DNA of 53,898 nucleotides. It comes from Sphingobacteriia bacterium (GTDB taxonomy: Bacteria > Bacteroidota > Bacteroidia > Chitinophagales > Chitinophagaceae). The notes beneath the pieces were generated by a model. That model was not told the DNA's origin, made no database searches, and worked only from the letters and a program-made list of their open reading frames with translations. The position numbers and the translations under genes are program-made. This document shows positions 43,740 to 53,431 of the stretch, in pieces; the stretch's first letter is position 1; each line of letters begins with the position of its first letter. The DNA lies in the NCBI GenBank assembly GCA_015999745.1, contig JAECQP010000021.1, positions 1 to 53,898 on the forward strand, given 5' to 3'.

Positions 43740-45975
43740 TCCGCATGATTTTTAACTGCTCCCAGTTATAATCATACTCCGCCAGTTCTTCCTGTGCAAG
43801 CTGGAGTGAAGAGGTTTCACAATTCTTGAAATATTCAATAATTTCTTCCTGGTCGGTTTCATCCAGCCACTCGTCGATGGCGTAATCCAGGTTCAGTCTT
43901 GTACCGCTTGCGGCAATGGTTTCCATTTCTTCCAGTAGTTCATCCAGCTTTAGGCCTTTGTTCCTGGCAATGGTTTCCAGTGGAATTTTTTTATCGACGT
44001 TCTGTATGATGTAGATCTTATTGCTTCCTGCATTGGCCACGCTGCGCATTACAAAATCATCGGGTTTCTCTATCTCGTTTTCCTCTACATATTTCGCAAT
44101 CATATCTACAAAGGGTTTACCATATTTAATGGCTTTCCCCTTACTGACGCCCTGGCATTTTTCCATCTCTTCCAGGGTGGTAGGATATAGCGTAGCAGCA
44201 TCCTGCAGTGAATTCTCAAGGAAAATCACAAACGGCGGCAGGCTTTTTCGCTTGGCTTCTTTCTGCCGCAGTTCCATGAGCATGGCGAACAGTTTCTCAT
44301 CAGCGGCAGCGCCTGTTTGAGAAGCACTTTCGCTCTCATCATCATCAGCATTGGCGTCTTCAAATAAATTATTCAGCACAATCTTAAAGGAAGCGGGTTT
44401 TTTCAGAAACTTCTCCCCTTTAGGCGTCACTTTAATAAGGCCGTACTCTTCAATGTCTTTCTGCAACAGATTTTCGAGCAACATCTGGCGCACCAGGCTA
44501 TTCCATAAGTGGGGTTCATTATCTTTACCAATACCAAACACGGGCAATGCATCGTGGCGGAACATGCTGATTTGCGGAGTAAGCCTGCCCATCAGTACAT
44601 TCACTACATAATCGGTTACAAAGCGTCCATCCAATGCATTCACCACTTTCAATACATTTATCACATCATCTTTGGCTTCAATTTTTTCTTTAGGGTTCCG
44701 GCAGTTATCGCAGAGGCCGCAATTCGGCGTATCCCAGTCTTCTCCAAAATAATGAAGCAGGATTTTTCTCCTGCACACAGAACTCTCCGCATAGGCCACC
44801 ATTTCATCAATCAGTTGTGCCCCAACCTCTCTTTCGCTCAAAGGCTTATCGCGCATCAGGTGTTCCAGCTTGGAAACATCTTTGTGCGAATAATATAGCA
44901 CGCAAATGCCTTCCAGCCCGTCTCTTCCCGCACGACCGGTTTCCTGGTAATAATTTTCGATGGATTTGGGGATATTGAAGTGGATCACAAACCGGATATC
45001 CGGTTTATCGATCCCCATGCCAAAAGCAATTGTGGCAACAATCACCTGTACATCCTCATTCAGAAACTGATCCTGCCTGTCTGCACGAAGCTTCTGATCC
45101 AGGCCGGCATGATAAGCGACTGCTTTGATCTTATTGGCCACCAATAACTCTGCCAGTTCCTCCGTGGTTTTACGGTTAAGGGTATAGATGATCCCGCTTT
45201 TCCCCTTGTGCTGCGAAATAAATTTAACAATGCTCTTCACCGTTTGTTCCTTTTCAATCTTCGGTTGAATCTCGTAGTAAAGGCTGGACCGGTTAAAAGA
45301 GGATAGCAACACATCCGGATTACGCAGTCCCAGGTTTTTTACAATATCACTCTGCACCTTGGGCGTAGCCGTGGCTGTTAGAGCAATCACCGGAATTTCG
45401 GGATTGATGATATCCATCATTTCACGCAGGCGACGGTACTCCGGGCGAAAATCGTGTCCCCACTCCGAAATACAGTGTGCTTCGTCTACTGCAAAGAAGG
45501 AAATATTCAGGTCGCTGAAATACTCCAGGTTCTCCTGTTTGGTCAGGGTTTCCGGAGCAACGTATAATAATTTGGTTTTACCGCTGTTCAGATCGTCTTT
45601 TACCGCCTTGATCTGTCCTTTGTTGAGAGAAGAGTTCAGAAAATGGGCTACCTCGTCGTTTTCGCTGTATCCCCTTACCAGATCAACCTGGTTCTTCATC
45701 AGGGCAATCAGGGGCGAAACAACAATGGCGCAACCCGGCATAATCAGGGCAGGCAACTGATAGCAAAGACTTTTACCGCCACCGGTGGGCATGATCACAA
45801 ATGTATCTTTGCCATCCAATAAGCTATTGATTGCTTTTTCCTGTGTACCCTTAAATTCCCTGAATCCGAAATATTGTTCAAGCGCCCCGTAAATATTGTA
45901 ATCGTGAACAGGTCCTTTTTTGGCTGTTTTCCTGGCAGCAGGTTTTTTTTCAGCCGTTTTTTTGGTGGTTGCCAT
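43711..45975 (-). CDS. recQ: ATP-dependent DNA helicase RecQ
   Basis: 754-residue 3'-5' helicase of recombination and repair. A Lys/Ala-rich tail (1-24) precedes the helicase core: [16 protein letters not shown] (Walker A, Lys68), [18 protein letters not shown] (DEAH 164-167), ATATP and GRAGRDG. Zinc ligands of the RQC part are in [12 protein letters not shown] and CGLCDNC. An HRDC domain (about 540-610; [16 protein letters not shown]) and an extra C-terminal helix-rich region with a second HTH-like stretch follow. The 3' end overlaps the Mod-like gene by 29 bp. RecQ of this length (about 730-750) is usual in Bacteroidota. Confidence 0.97.
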   Translation of the reverse strand: MATTKKTAEKKPAARKTAKKGPVHDYNIYGALEQYFGFREFKGTQEKAINSLLDGKDTFVIMPTGGGKSLCYQLPALIMPGCAIVVSPLIALMKNQVDLVRGYSENDEVAHFLNSSLNKGQIKAVKDDLNSGKTKLLYVAPETLTKQENLEYFSDLNISFFAVDEAHCISEWGHDFRPEYRRLREMMDIINPEIPVIALTATATPKVQSDIVKNLGLRNPDVLLSSFNRSSLYYEIQPKIEKEQTVKSIVKFISQHKGKSGIIYTLNRKTTEELAELLVANKIKAVAYHAGLDQKLRADRQDQFLNEDVQVIVATIAFGMGIDKPDIRFVIHFNIPKSIENYYQETGRAGRDGLEGICVLYYSHKDVSKLEHLMRDKPLSEREVGAQLIDEMVAYAESSVCRRKILLHYFGEDWDTPNCGLCDNCRNPKEKIEAKDDVINVLKVVNALDGRFVTDYVVNVLMGRLTPQISMFRHDALPVFGIGKDNEPHLWNSLVRQMLLENLLQKDIEEYGLIKVTPKGEKFLKKPASFKIVLNNLFEDANADDDESESASQTGAAADEKLFAMLMELRQKEAKRKSLPPFVIFLENSLQDAATLYPTTLEEMEKCQGVSKGKAIKYGKPFVDMIAKYVEENEIEKPDDFVMRSVANAGSNKIYIIQNVDKKIPLETIARNKGLKLDELLEEMETIAASGTRLNLDYAIDEWLDETDQEEIIEYFKNCETSSLQLAQEELAEYDYNWEQLKIMRIKFLSVYGN

Positions 45976-46148
45976 CTCTCAAAGTCGATTTTCTGAAGCT
46001 AGTGCGATCTATGCCTGTATAAGTTAAATAAAATATTCCTAAACCCCCTTAAAAACGCAACAAATTGTGACGAATGCCGGTAATTTGTAAATGGGGGAGC
46101 TAAGTTAGTAAACTGTGCCGGCAATATCGCCCCTTTGATGTTAAAGTT

Positions 46149-46156
46149 TACCTTTG
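46149..46156 (+). promoter_or_regulatory. -7 box of the kdsD-like gene
   Basis: TACCTTTG fits TAnnTTTG exactly and stands five bases before the ATG at 46162, so the message should start at or within a few bases of the start codon. Confidence 0.65.
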
Positions 46157-46161
46157 TTCCA

Positions 46162-47124
46162 ATGAAATCTACCATACTACAAACCGCAATCAACACGATT
46201 GAAACGGAAGCCCGATCTGTAAAAGGATTAACAGCTTACATCGATGATCATTTTGAAAAAGTGATTCATGCCGTTCATGGATCAAAAGGACGTTTGGTCA
46301 TCAGTGGCATTGGTAAAAGCGCGATAGTGGCCCAGAAAATTGTTGCTACGCTCAATTCCACCGGTACTCCTGCGTTATTTATGCATGCCGCAGACGCCAT
46401 ACATGGCGACCTTGGAATGGTTACAGGAGACGACGTGGTGATGATTATCAGTAAAAGCGGAGAAAGTCCTGAAATTAAGGTATTGGTACCATTGATCCGG
46501 AATTTTGGCAATATGCTGATCGGAATGGCGGGTAATATGGAAAGTTTCCTGGCTAAAAATGCCGATCTGGTGATCAATACTACCGTAGACAAGGAAGCCT
46601 GCCCCAATAACCTGGCCCCCACCAGCAGTACCACTGCCCAAATGGTGATGGGCGACGTAATGGCCGTATGTCTTATGGAGCTGAATGGGTTCAATAACCG
46701 GGATTTCGCCCGTTTTCATCCGGGAGGCAACCTGGGTAAGCGGCTCTACCTCCGGGTGGAAGATATTGCTGCCGCCAATGAAAAACCGGCCGTACTGCCG
46801 GATGCATCGCTCCGGGAGGTTATTGTGGAAATTACCGAAAAACGACTTGGTGTTACAGCAGTAGTGGATGCTTCCAACCGGCTAATGGGAATCATTACAG
46901 ATGGGGATTTGCGAAGAATGCTGGAAAAAACAACGGATATCAGCCAAATCCGCGCCAGCGATATTTCTTCCCCTGAACCGGTGACCGTTTCCCCGCAGGC
47001 ACTGGCGGTAGAGGCCCTGGAACTGTTAAAGAACCACGACATCAGTCAACTGGTTGTTAGCGAGGAAGGACAATACAAAGGAATTTTACACCTCCATGAT
47101 TTAATCAGAGAAGGAATTGTTTAA
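46162..47124 (+). CDS. kdsD: KpsF/GutQ-family arabinose-5-phosphate isomerase
   Basis: 320-residue sugar-phosphate isomerase converting ribulose 5-phosphate to arabinose 5-phosphate, the first step to Kdo of lipopolysaccharide. A SIS domain (about 30-190) has GRLVISGIGKSAIVAQKIVA, FMHAADAIHGDLGMV and ISKSGESPEI; LAPTSSTTAQMVMGDVMAV and RFHPGGNLGKRL end it. Two CBS repeats follow (about 200-320). The ATG at 46162 is set by the -7 box five bases upstream and by conserved starts; longer frames use alternative codons. It is divergent from recQ. The GDP-mannose gene follows after 86 nt and may share a transcript, which would group two sugar-nucleotide precursor steps. Confidence 0.94.
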   Translation: MKSTILQTAINTIETEARSVKGLTAYIDDHFEKVIHAVHGSKGRLVISGIGKSAIVAQKIVATLNSTGTPALFMHAADAIHGDLGMVTGDDVVMIISKSGESPEIKVLVPLIRNFGNMLIGMAGNMESFLAKNADLVINTTVDKEACPNNLAPTSSTTAQMVMGDVMAVCLMELNGFNNRDFARFHPGGNLGKRLYLRVEDIAAANEKPAVLPDASLREVIVEITEKRLGVTAVVDASNRLMGIITDGDLRRMLEKTTDISQIRASDISSPEPVTVSPQALAVEALELLKNHDISQLVVSEEGQYKGILHLHDLIREGIV

Positions 47125-47210
47125 GAAAGCAATAAGTTCATATTAAACTCGTTCAATATTCGTGTACTATTGCACCTGATTTTTTTAACTGTTTAACACA
47201 AAAAATTGCA

Positions 47211-48293
47211 ATGAATAAACACCATTATGTGGCAATCATGGCCGGCGGTATTGGCAGCCGCTTCTGGCCCAAGAGCCGCACTTCTTATCCCAAGCAGTTT
47301 CTGGACATTCTCAATACCGGAAAATCGCTGATTCGCTGGACCTACGAACGTTATGCAAATTTCATACCCAACGAAAATATATATATCGTTACCTCAGAAG
47401 AATATGTTGATATTGTAAAACAACAGCTACCTGAACTTCCCGTAGAAAATATCCTGGCAGAGCCCAGCAGAAAGAACACTGCTCCCTGCGTGGCATATAT
47501 TTCTTACAAACTCCTGCAGAAGGATCCGGAAGCTGCCCTGATTGTGGCGCCCAGCGATCACATGATCCTGGACCCTGAAAATTTCAAAATCATCACCCTG
47601 AAGGCACTGGATTTTGTGTCTCATATCAAATCGTTGGTAACACTGGGTATCAAACCTACCCATCCTAACACGGGGTATGGGTATATACAGCATGAACCGA
47701 TGCAGGTGGCAGATGGAATTTACAAAGTGAAAACCTTTACTGAAAAGCCCAACCTGGAACTGGCCAGGACCTTCCTTGCCAGCGGTGATTTTCTGTGGAA
47801 CGCCGGCATATTTGTATGGCAGGTGAAGAACGTGATGAAGGCATTTGAAATATACCAGCCCGAAATGTTTGAGCTGTTTGATGCCGAAAAAGCACACTTC
47901 AACACACCCGGAGAGAAAGAAGCCATCAACCGCATCTATCCTTTATGTACCAATGTTTCCATCGATTTTGCCATCATGGAAAAGGCGGATAATGTGTATG
48001 TGATCCCTTCCTCATTCGGATGGAGCGACCTGGGCACATGGAACAGCGCTTACGATAACCTGGAAAAGGATTACCTGGGCAATGCAACCGCATCGGACAA
48101 TGTAATTGTCATTGACGCCACCAAGTGTATGGTATCCGCACCACACGAAAAACTGGTGGTACTGCAGGGGCTGGATGATTTCATTATCGTAGATACCCCG
48201 GATGTACTGCTGGTTTGCAAGAAAGAGAAAGAACAGGCCATTAAGGAATATGTAGCCGAAGTGAAACGAAATAAAGGCGATCAATACTTATAA
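47211..48293 (+). CDS. manC: Mannose-1-phosphate guanylyltransferase
   Basis: 360-residue GDP-mannose pyrophosphorylase supplying GDP-mannose for surface glycans. The nucleotide-binding motif is IMAGGIGSRFWPKSRTSYPKQF (about 9-30); later blocks are VAPSDHMIL, TEKPNLELA, FLWNAGIFVW and IDFAIMEKADNVYVIPSSFGWSDLGTW. It has only the transferase domain and lacks the C-terminal isomerase half of the bifunctional ManC/AlgA type. TACTATTG at 47167 is a poor -7 candidate. A strong terminator follows 22 nt after the stop codon. Confidence 0.96.
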   Translation: MNKHHYVAIMAGGIGSRFWPKSRTSYPKQFLDILNTGKSLIRWTYERYANFIPNENIYIVTSEEYVDIVKQQLPELPVENILAEPSRKNTAPCVAYISYKLLQKDPEAALIVAPSDHMILDPENFKIITLKALDFVSHIKSLVTLGIKPTHPNTGYGYIQHEPMQVADGIYKVKTFTEKPNLELARTFLASGDFLWNAGIFVWQVKNVMKAFEIYQPEMFELFDAEKAHFNTPGEKEAINRIYPLCTNVSIDFAIMEKADNVYVIPSSFGWSDLGTWNSAYDNLEKDYLGNATASDNVIVIDATKCMVSAPHEKLVVLQGLDDFIIVDTPDVLLVCKKEKEQAIKEYVAEVKRNKGDQYL

Positions 48294-48315
48294 ACGCTTG
48301 TTAGTTAAAATATTT

Positions 48316-48341
48316 AAGGGGATGATGTTCATCCCCTTTTT
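48316..48341 (+). terminator. Intrinsic terminator after manC
   Basis: AAGGGGATGA-tgt-TCATCCCCTT with a T-run is a perfect 10-bp hairpin, separating manC from the ketosynthase gene, whose own -7 box starts 10 nt beyond. Confidence 0.9.
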
Positions 48342-48350
48342 ATTTATGAT

Positions 48351-48358
48351 TACATTTG
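48351..48358 (+). promoter_or_regulatory. -7 box of the ketosynthase gene
   Basis: TACATTTG, an exact TAnnTTTG match, 22 nt before the ATG at 48381, directly after the manC terminator. Confidence 0.6.
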
Positions 48359-48380
48359 ATATAACTTGAACAATCAGACC

Positions 48381-49460
48381 ATGGCTCAACCCCGTACAGT
48401 AATTACCGGTACAGGCAGTTATATTCCGCCGCATATCAAAACCAACAAAGAATTTGCCGAACAGGATTTTTTTGGAGAAGATCATGTGAAAATTTCCACC
48501 CCCTCTTCAGTGATTGTAGAGAAATTCAAAGACATTACCGGCATTGAAGAACGCCGGTATGTTGGCAGTGAGTTCAAGGCTTCTGATATTGGTATCATTG
48601 CAGCCAAACATGCCATTGATGATGCGGGGATTGACCCCGAAACACTGGACCAGATCATTGTAGCGCATAACTTCGGAAACGTACTTAAAAATACCATCCA
48701 GGGTGATGCCTGCCCTTCGCTTGCATCGCATATTAAAAACGGGCTGGGCATCCGCAACCCCAACTGTGTTGCCTATGACATTCTGTTTGGTTGTCCCGGA
48801 TGGATATTGGGCGTGATACAGGCCGATGCATTCATTAAAGCAGGATTGGCAAAAAAATGCCTGGTGATCGGAACGGAAACACTGAGCAGGGTGATTGATC
48901 AGTATGATCGAGACAGTATGATTTTCAGTGACGGCGCCGGTGCCGCCATTATTGAAGCGGTGGAAGGAAATAAAGATTCGAGTGGAATCATTGCAAGCAA
49001 TATGCAGAGCGACTGTGTGGACGAACTGGAATACATCACCATGGGCAAATCCTATTTACCCGATGCCGATCCTGCAGTGCGTTATATTAAAATGAAGGGC
49101 CGCAAAGTGTATGAATATGCCATTAGGAATGTCCCCAATGCCATGAAAGCTTGCCTGGAAAAAAGCGGTGTACATATAACGGAGGTAAAGAAGTTTTTTC
49201 TGCACCAGGCCAATGAGAAAATGGATGAAGGATTTATCAAAGCGCTTTTTAAACTATACGGCATCAGAGATATTCCACAAAACATCATGCCAATGAGCAT
49301 ACATACATTGGGCAATAGTTCCGTGGCAACGATCCCCACCTTATATGACTTAGTGAAAAGAGGTGAGCTGGACGATCACAAGCTGGAACCAGGGGATGTA
49401 GTTATGTTCGCTTCTGTAGGCGCAGGAATGAACATCAATGCCATCTGCTACAGGGTTTAA
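48381..49460 (+). CDS. FabH-like 3-oxoacyl-ACP synthase III family protein
   Basis: 359-residue thiolase-fold condensing enzyme. The triad is Cys in ILFGCPGWILG (about 133), His in FFLHQANEKM and Asn in THTLGNSSVATIPTL. Compared with E. coli FabH (317 residues) it has an N-terminal insert around 28-50 and is longer, as in a Bacteroidota sub-group of KASIII paralogues. The true FabH of fatty-acid initiation usually lies with plsX and rpmF, so this isolated copy may use other starters or form head-to-head products; which one cannot be told. The ATG at 48381 is chosen over a TTG five codons earlier. Its last codon overlaps the purF-like gene by 4 nt, tail to tail. Confidence 0.9.
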   Translation: MAQPRTVITGTGSYIPPHIKTNKEFAEQDFFGEDHVKISTPSSVIVEKFKDITGIEERRYVGSEFKASDIGIIAAKHAIDDAGIDPETLDQIIVAHNFGNVLKNTIQGDACPSLASHIKNGLGIRNPNCVAYDILFGCPGWILGVIQADAFIKAGLAKKCLVIGTETLSRVIDQYDRDSMIFSDGAGAAIIEAVEGNKDSSGIIASNMQSDCVDELEYITMGKSYLPDADPAVRYIKMKGRKVYEYAIRNVPNAMKACLEKSGVHITEVKKFFLHQANEKMDEGFIKALFKLYGIRDIPQNIMPMSIHTLGNSSVATIPTLYDLVKRGELDDHKLEPGDVVMFASVGAGMNINAICYRV

Positions 49461-51304
49461 TAACCTCTTACATTCCTTCCATCCATATAATTCAGGAATG
49501 CCTTATTCACTACACGGTTACCACCCGGTGTTGGGTAGTTACCGGTAAAGTACCAGTCTCCTGTATTGGTGGGGCAACTGTCGTGCAGGTCTTCAATGGT
49601 TTGGTAAATTACCTGAACCGGCAGATCAACACCAGGAGGAGTAATGAGCTGCGCAATTTTATCAGAAATTTCCTGTGTAGTAAACGGCTTATAAATTTGT
49701 CTGACTACATTTTCGGAACCCAATTGCCCCTCTTCGCTGAGTTGATTGATCCTGTCTTTTACTTCTGTAAGCACATGCTCCATATCTCTTTCCTTCAGCA
49801 GGGCTATTGCAGCGCGGAAAGCAATAAAATCTCCGAGTTTGCTCATATCAATGCCATAACAATCCGGATAACGGATCTGGGGTGCGGAAGAAACCACAAT
49901 GATCTTCTTTGGTTCCAGGCGAGACAACATTCTTACGATGCTTTCCTTTAAAGTAGTGCCCCGCACAATGCTATCATCAATTACTACCAGTGTATCTTCA
50001 TTTTTGCGGACAGTTCCGTACGTGATATCGTACACGTGCTGAACCATTTCATTCCGGTTGGCATCTTCTGTAATAAAAGTCCGGAGTTTAACATCCTTGA
50101 TAGCAATTTTTTCCTGACGGATCTTTCTGTTCACCATTTCTTCCAACTTCTCCGGGGTGAAATCATTTCCCCAGCTCAGGATCCGCTCTACCTTAATTTT
50201 ATTCAGGTATTCCTCCATTCCTTTTACCAGGCCGTAAAAAGCAACTTCGGCGGTATTGGGTATATAAGAGAAGATGGTATTCTTAAGATCATAAGTGATG
50301 CTTTCCAACACGGTTTTACTGAGGTGATGGCCCAGTGCAATCCGCTCCCTGTAAATTTTTTCATCGCTGCCCCTGGAGAAATAAATTCTCTCAAAAGAAC
50401 AGGCTCTTCGTTCCCTGGGTTCAAGAATCTGTTCAATTATACAGCCATCCTTGTCATCGGCAATCAGGGCCATGCCCGGCATCAGTTCCTTTACTTCGTT
50501 TTCCGCCACATTAAATGTGGTACGAATAGCAGCACGTTCACTTGCTGCTACAATTACTTCATCGTCTATATAGTAATAGGCAGGACGGATACCGTGCGCA
50601 TCACGCATCACAAAACTGTATCCATTGCCCAGCAATCCGCCAATAGTATAGCCACCGTCGAATAAAGGAGTAGCTTTTTTCAAAACTGTAGTAACATCTG
50701 CCTGATTGGGATGTGCTGCATCTTCGAGCGACAGAAAATGATGAATCACTTCCATCATTGCAGCCAGGTCACTTTGTTTTTGGAAATCGCCCGGCGCCAT
50801 TTTGATAATATCGAACAACTCATCTGTATTAACCAGGTTGAAGTTGCCCGCCAAAGCAAGGTTTTTGCCCGGAGCGAGGTTGCGTTTTATAAATGGATGG
50901 CAGAATTCAACATTGTTTTTACCCTGTGTACCATAGCGAAGGTGTCCGAGTAACAATTCTCCTAAAAAAGGGAGGTGTCCCTTCATCAAACCAGGGTGCA
51001 GTTTGATATCGGGCTGATACTTCTCCAACTCCTGAATTTCCTGGCCAATTTTGAAGAAAAGATCCGCAATTGGCTGAGGTGCATTGCTCCTTACCCGGTG
51101 CAGAAAGGGATTTCCCGGTTCGGTATTCAGTTTCACAGTGGCCAGGCCGGCGCCATCCTGGCCCCGGTTGTGCTGCTTTTCCATCAGGAGATACAGCTTG
51201 TTCAGGCCGTAGGTTACTGATCCGTACTTTTGGAGATAGTAGGAAAATGGCTTACGCAAACGAATATAGGCAAGGCCGCATTCGTGTTTAATTTCGTCGC
51301 TCAT
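49457..51304 (-). CDS. Amidophosphoribosyltransferase-like (PurF) protein
   Basis: 615-residue class II glutamine amidotransferase. The catalytic Cys would be Cys9 in KHECGLAYIRL, exposed only if the first eight residues are cut off as in PurF. Glutaminase blocks are KQHNRGQDGAGLATV, LGHLRYGTQG and AGNFNLVN. The PRT domain has VVIDDSIVRGTTLKES (PRPP loop, about 445) and SSAPQIRYPDCYGIDM. It is about 110 residues longer than E. coli PurF, with inserts at the start and in the middle. Bacteroidota often have both a canonical PurF and this longer paralogue, so the purine role is likely but not sure. Stands alone; a terminator precedes it. Confidence 0.88.
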   Translation of the reverse strand: MSDEIKHECGLAYIRLRKPFSYYLQKYGSVTYGLNKLYLLMEKQHNRGQDGAGLATVKLNTEPGNPFLHRVRSNAPQPIADLFFKIGQEIQELEKYQPDIKLHPGLMKGHLPFLGELLLGHLRYGTQGKNNVEFCHPFIKRNLAPGKNLALAGNFNLVNTDELFDIIKMAPGDFQKQSDLAAMMEVIHHFLSLEDAAHPNQADVTTVLKKATPLFDGGYTIGGLLGNGYSFVMRDAHGIRPAYYYIDDEVIVAASERAAIRTTFNVAENEVKELMPGMALIADDKDGCIIEQILEPRERRACSFERIYFSRGSDEKIYRERIALGHHLSKTVLESITYDLKNTIFSYIPNTAEVAFYGLVKGMEEYLNKIKVERILSWGNDFTPEKLEEMVNRKIRQEKIAIKDVKLRTFITEDANRNEMVQHVYDITYGTVRKNEDTLVVIDDSIVRGTTLKESIVRMLSRLEPKKIIVVSSAPQIRYPDCYGIDMSKLGDFIAFRAAIALLKERDMEHVLTEVKDRINQLSEEGQLGSENVVRQIYKPFTTQEISDKIAQLITPPGVDLPVQVIYQTIEDLHDSCPTNTGDWYFTGNYPTPGGNRVVNKAFLNYMDGRNVRGY

Positions 51305-51320
51305 GGTAGTTGTTAAAAAG

Positions 51321-51353
51321 AAAGTGGCGAAGGTACAACTCCGCCACCTTTTT
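51321..51353 (-). terminator. Terminator of the MarR-pirin-YceI-reductase operon
   Basis: GTGGCG ... CGCCAC hairpin with a T-rich tail on the minus strand, directly after the flavin reductase stop codon and before the purF-like ATG. The A/T runs on both sides mean it could work in either direction. Confidence 0.75.
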
Positions 51354-51358
51354 TTAAG

Positions 51359-51922
51359 TTAATTATACATAGGTTTTTTGAGGGCTGTTAAACTGCCTGC
51401 CAGCCATAAGAATTCATGGATAAAATGATCTATTGGTTTCTGGAAGTTTGGGTCCAATAACCTACCCTCGGCATCAAACTTCTTGTCTACGAAAGGGGTA
51501 ATCAGCATATGCGGAGAGGTAATACCGAATAATGCCGGTATCAGCAGCAGCAATTGCTGACTGGAGCGCATACCACCCATGGCACCCACGGAGGCCGTGG
51601 CAATGCCAAATGCCTTCCGGGTCTGCTTGGGAAAATGATCCATCAGGTTCTGCAGGGCGGGGGAATAGCTGCCATTGTATTCGGGTGTTACCAGAATAAA
51701 TGCATCTGCAGCAAACATGCGTTTGGCCAACGGTTTAAACTGTTCGGGGGTCTTTTCCACCGAGGTAAAAACCTCCTGCAACAACGGCAGGTTCCATTCA
51801 CGTATGTCAATAATTCCTACTGTGTGCCCGGTGTGTTGCTTCAGCGCCTGGGAGAGATGCAACGCAACACGGTTAGAAACACTTCCAGCCCTGGGGCTTC
51901 CTGATATAATTTCTATGTTCAT
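51359..51922 (-). CDS. NADPH-dependent FMN reductase
   Basis: 187-residue flavodoxin-fold oxidoreductase. The phosphate loop reads SGSPRAGSVSNRVA (residues about 7-20), and the flavin and dimer contact TPEYNGSYSPALQNLMDHF (about 78-96) is diagnostic for the NADPH-dependent FMN/quinone/azo reductase group. It should reduce flavin, quinones or similar acceptors in the cytoplasm. It is the last gene of a four-gene minus-strand set (MarR, pirin, YceI, this one), which suggests a response to quinones or other electrophiles. Confidence 0.93.
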   Translation of the reverse strand: MNIEIISGSPRAGSVSNRVALHLSQALKQHTGHTVGIIDIREWNLPLLQEVFTSVEKTPEQFKPLAKRMFAADAFILVTPEYNGSYSPALQNLMDHFPKQTRKAFGIATASVGAMGGMRSSQQLLLLIPALFGITSPHMLITPFVDKKFDAEGRLLDPNFQKPIDHFIHEFLWLAGSLTALKKPMYN

Positions 51923-51969
51923 GGTATACTACTAACAATTATTAAAAGACCTGGTTCTGAAAACCGGAA

Positions 51970-52497
51970 TTAAGCTTGTTTAATCATTTGAACAGACAGG
52001 TTTAGCTTAATTTCATCGCCTACAACCACACCACCGGCTTCTGTAGCTGCGCTCCAGGTTAAACCAAATGCTGCACGGCTGATTTTACCCGTGATTTCAA
52101 AACCTGCCTTGTTCTGGCCGTAAGGATCAGTTACCGCACCGCCAAAATCAACAGCCAGTTCAACAGGCTTGGTGATGCCTTTAATGGTCAGGTCGCCTTT
52201 CAGAGAATAGTCACTGCCTGATTTTTTAGTAAAGGCGCTTGAAACAAAGCTGATTTTAGGAAATTGGGCTGCAGAAAAGAAGTCATCACTTTTCAGGTGT
52301 GTATCTCTTTGTTCGTTATTGGTAGAAATGCTGTCTGCTTCTGCATCAAAGCTGATTTTTGCATCGCTGAAATCATCCGCTGAAGACTCCATTATAGCAT
52401 CAAATTTCTGAAAGCTACCGGTAACATGGGTGATCATTAAGTGTTTTACTTTAAAGCTGATTTCACTGTGCGCTGTGTCGATTTTGTAAGTTGACAT
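51970..52497 (-). CDS. YceI-family lipid-binding protein
   Basis: 175-residue YceI-fold protein: an eight-stranded lipocalin-like barrel that binds polyisoprenoid or similar amphiphiles. STYKIDTAHSEISFKVKHL at the start, then RDTHLKSDDFFSAAQFPKI and the closing GDEIKLNLSVQMIK are the usual strands. Many members are secreted, but this one has no signal peptide if the ATG at 52497 is right; the conserved fold begins there. Longer starts would overlap the pirin gene. It lies 43 nt after the pirin stop codon. Confidence 0.94.
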   Translation of the reverse strand: MSTYKIDTAHSEISFKVKHLMITHVTGSFQKFDAIMESSADDFSDAKISFDAEADSISTNNEQRDTHLKSDDFFSAAQFPKISFVSSAFTKKSGSDYSLKGDLTIKGITKPVELAVDFGGAVTDPYGQNKAGFEITGKISRAAFGLTWSAATEAGGVVVGDEIKLNLSVQMIKQA

Positions 52498-52540
52498 GAT
52501 TTGTTGTTTTTGATTTGAATAATTATGTAAAAAAGATTGT

Positions 52541-53413
52541 TTACGCTTCAATAAGTACGCCCATTTTACCCAACTGATAATCCCTGAATGCTTCCATGAT
52601 CTGTGTTTCATTGTTCAGCACAAAAGGACCATGAGAAGCAACGGGCTCTTTCAATGGTTCTCCTGTTCCAACCAGCACTATACTGTCTTCGATGGCATTC
52701 AGTTCAATCCCATCCCCATCTGTATTAAAAGTGGCCATATAGAAGGCTTCAATCTTTTCTGCCTGGCCCACCTGCACTAACCCGCTTACCACGTAGAGAA
52801 ATGCATTGTGCAGCCGGCTGAATGGAATAAAATAGTTGGCACCCTTACTTATGTATACATTAAACATATTTACCGGAGAAAGCGGCAAAACAGGTCCTTT
52901 TATCCCGTTCAATTCACCTGAAATTACCTGGATGGAGGTCTTTTGGTCATCGGACCGTACCACCGGCGTTTCTTCCGCAGTTAACGGGAAATAAGCAGGC
53001 ATATCCATTTTATTTTTTGCCGGGGAATTGATCCATAGCTGAACCAGCTCCTGTATTCCACCCTTTTCATGAATATCAACCGGAGGGCGTTCACTGTGAA
53101 TCACACCCATTCCTGCATTCATCCATTGAGTACCACCGGCATAAACTACATTGCTATTTCCCCTGCTGTCGCGGTGATGCACCCCGCCTTTATAAATAAA
53201 GGAAACAGGTGAAAAACCTCTGTGCGGATGCGGGCCAACGCCTGCATGTTTCACATCCACGTCTTTGGAAACTTCCATGATGGCATGATGGAGCAAAAGA
53301 AAGGGATCCAGCATATCTATCTGACGGGAAGGCAATGGCTGACGGATGGGGAATCCACCCATGTCCATTGGCTGCGCAAAAGCAATATTTTGTATGGTTC
53401 TATGTATATACAT
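52541..53413 (-). CDS. Pirin-family cupin protein
   Basis: 290-residue bicupin. The N-terminal cupin holds the iron-binding set with GPHPHRGFSPVSFIYKGG (two His of the HxH type), a Ser-His in SVIH-type context (GMGVIHSE) and Glu in the same strand; QWMNAGMGVIHSE is the pirin signature. PAYFPLTAEE and the C-terminal cupin with VGTGEPLKEPVASHGPFVLN follow. Some pirins are quercetin 2,3-dioxygenases and others redox-sensing cofactors; which applies here is open. 18 nt separate it from the marR-like stop codon. Confidence 0.94.
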   Translation of the reverse strand: MYIHRTIQNIAFAQPMDMGGFPIRQPLPSRQIDMLDPFLLLHHAIMEVSKDVDVKHAGVGPHPHRGFSPVSFIYKGGVHHRDSRGNSNVVYAGGTQWMNAGMGVIHSERPPVDIHEKGGIQELVQLWINSPAKNKMDMPAYFPLTAEETPVVRSDDQKTSIQVISGELNGIKGPVLPLSPVNMFNVYISKGANYFIPFSRLHNAFLYVVSGLVQVGQAEKIEAFYMATFNTDGDGIELNAIEDSIVLVGTGEPLKEPVASHGPFVLNNETQIMEAFRDYQLGKMGVLIEA

Positions 53414-53431
53414 GTATTTATTTAAAAAAAT

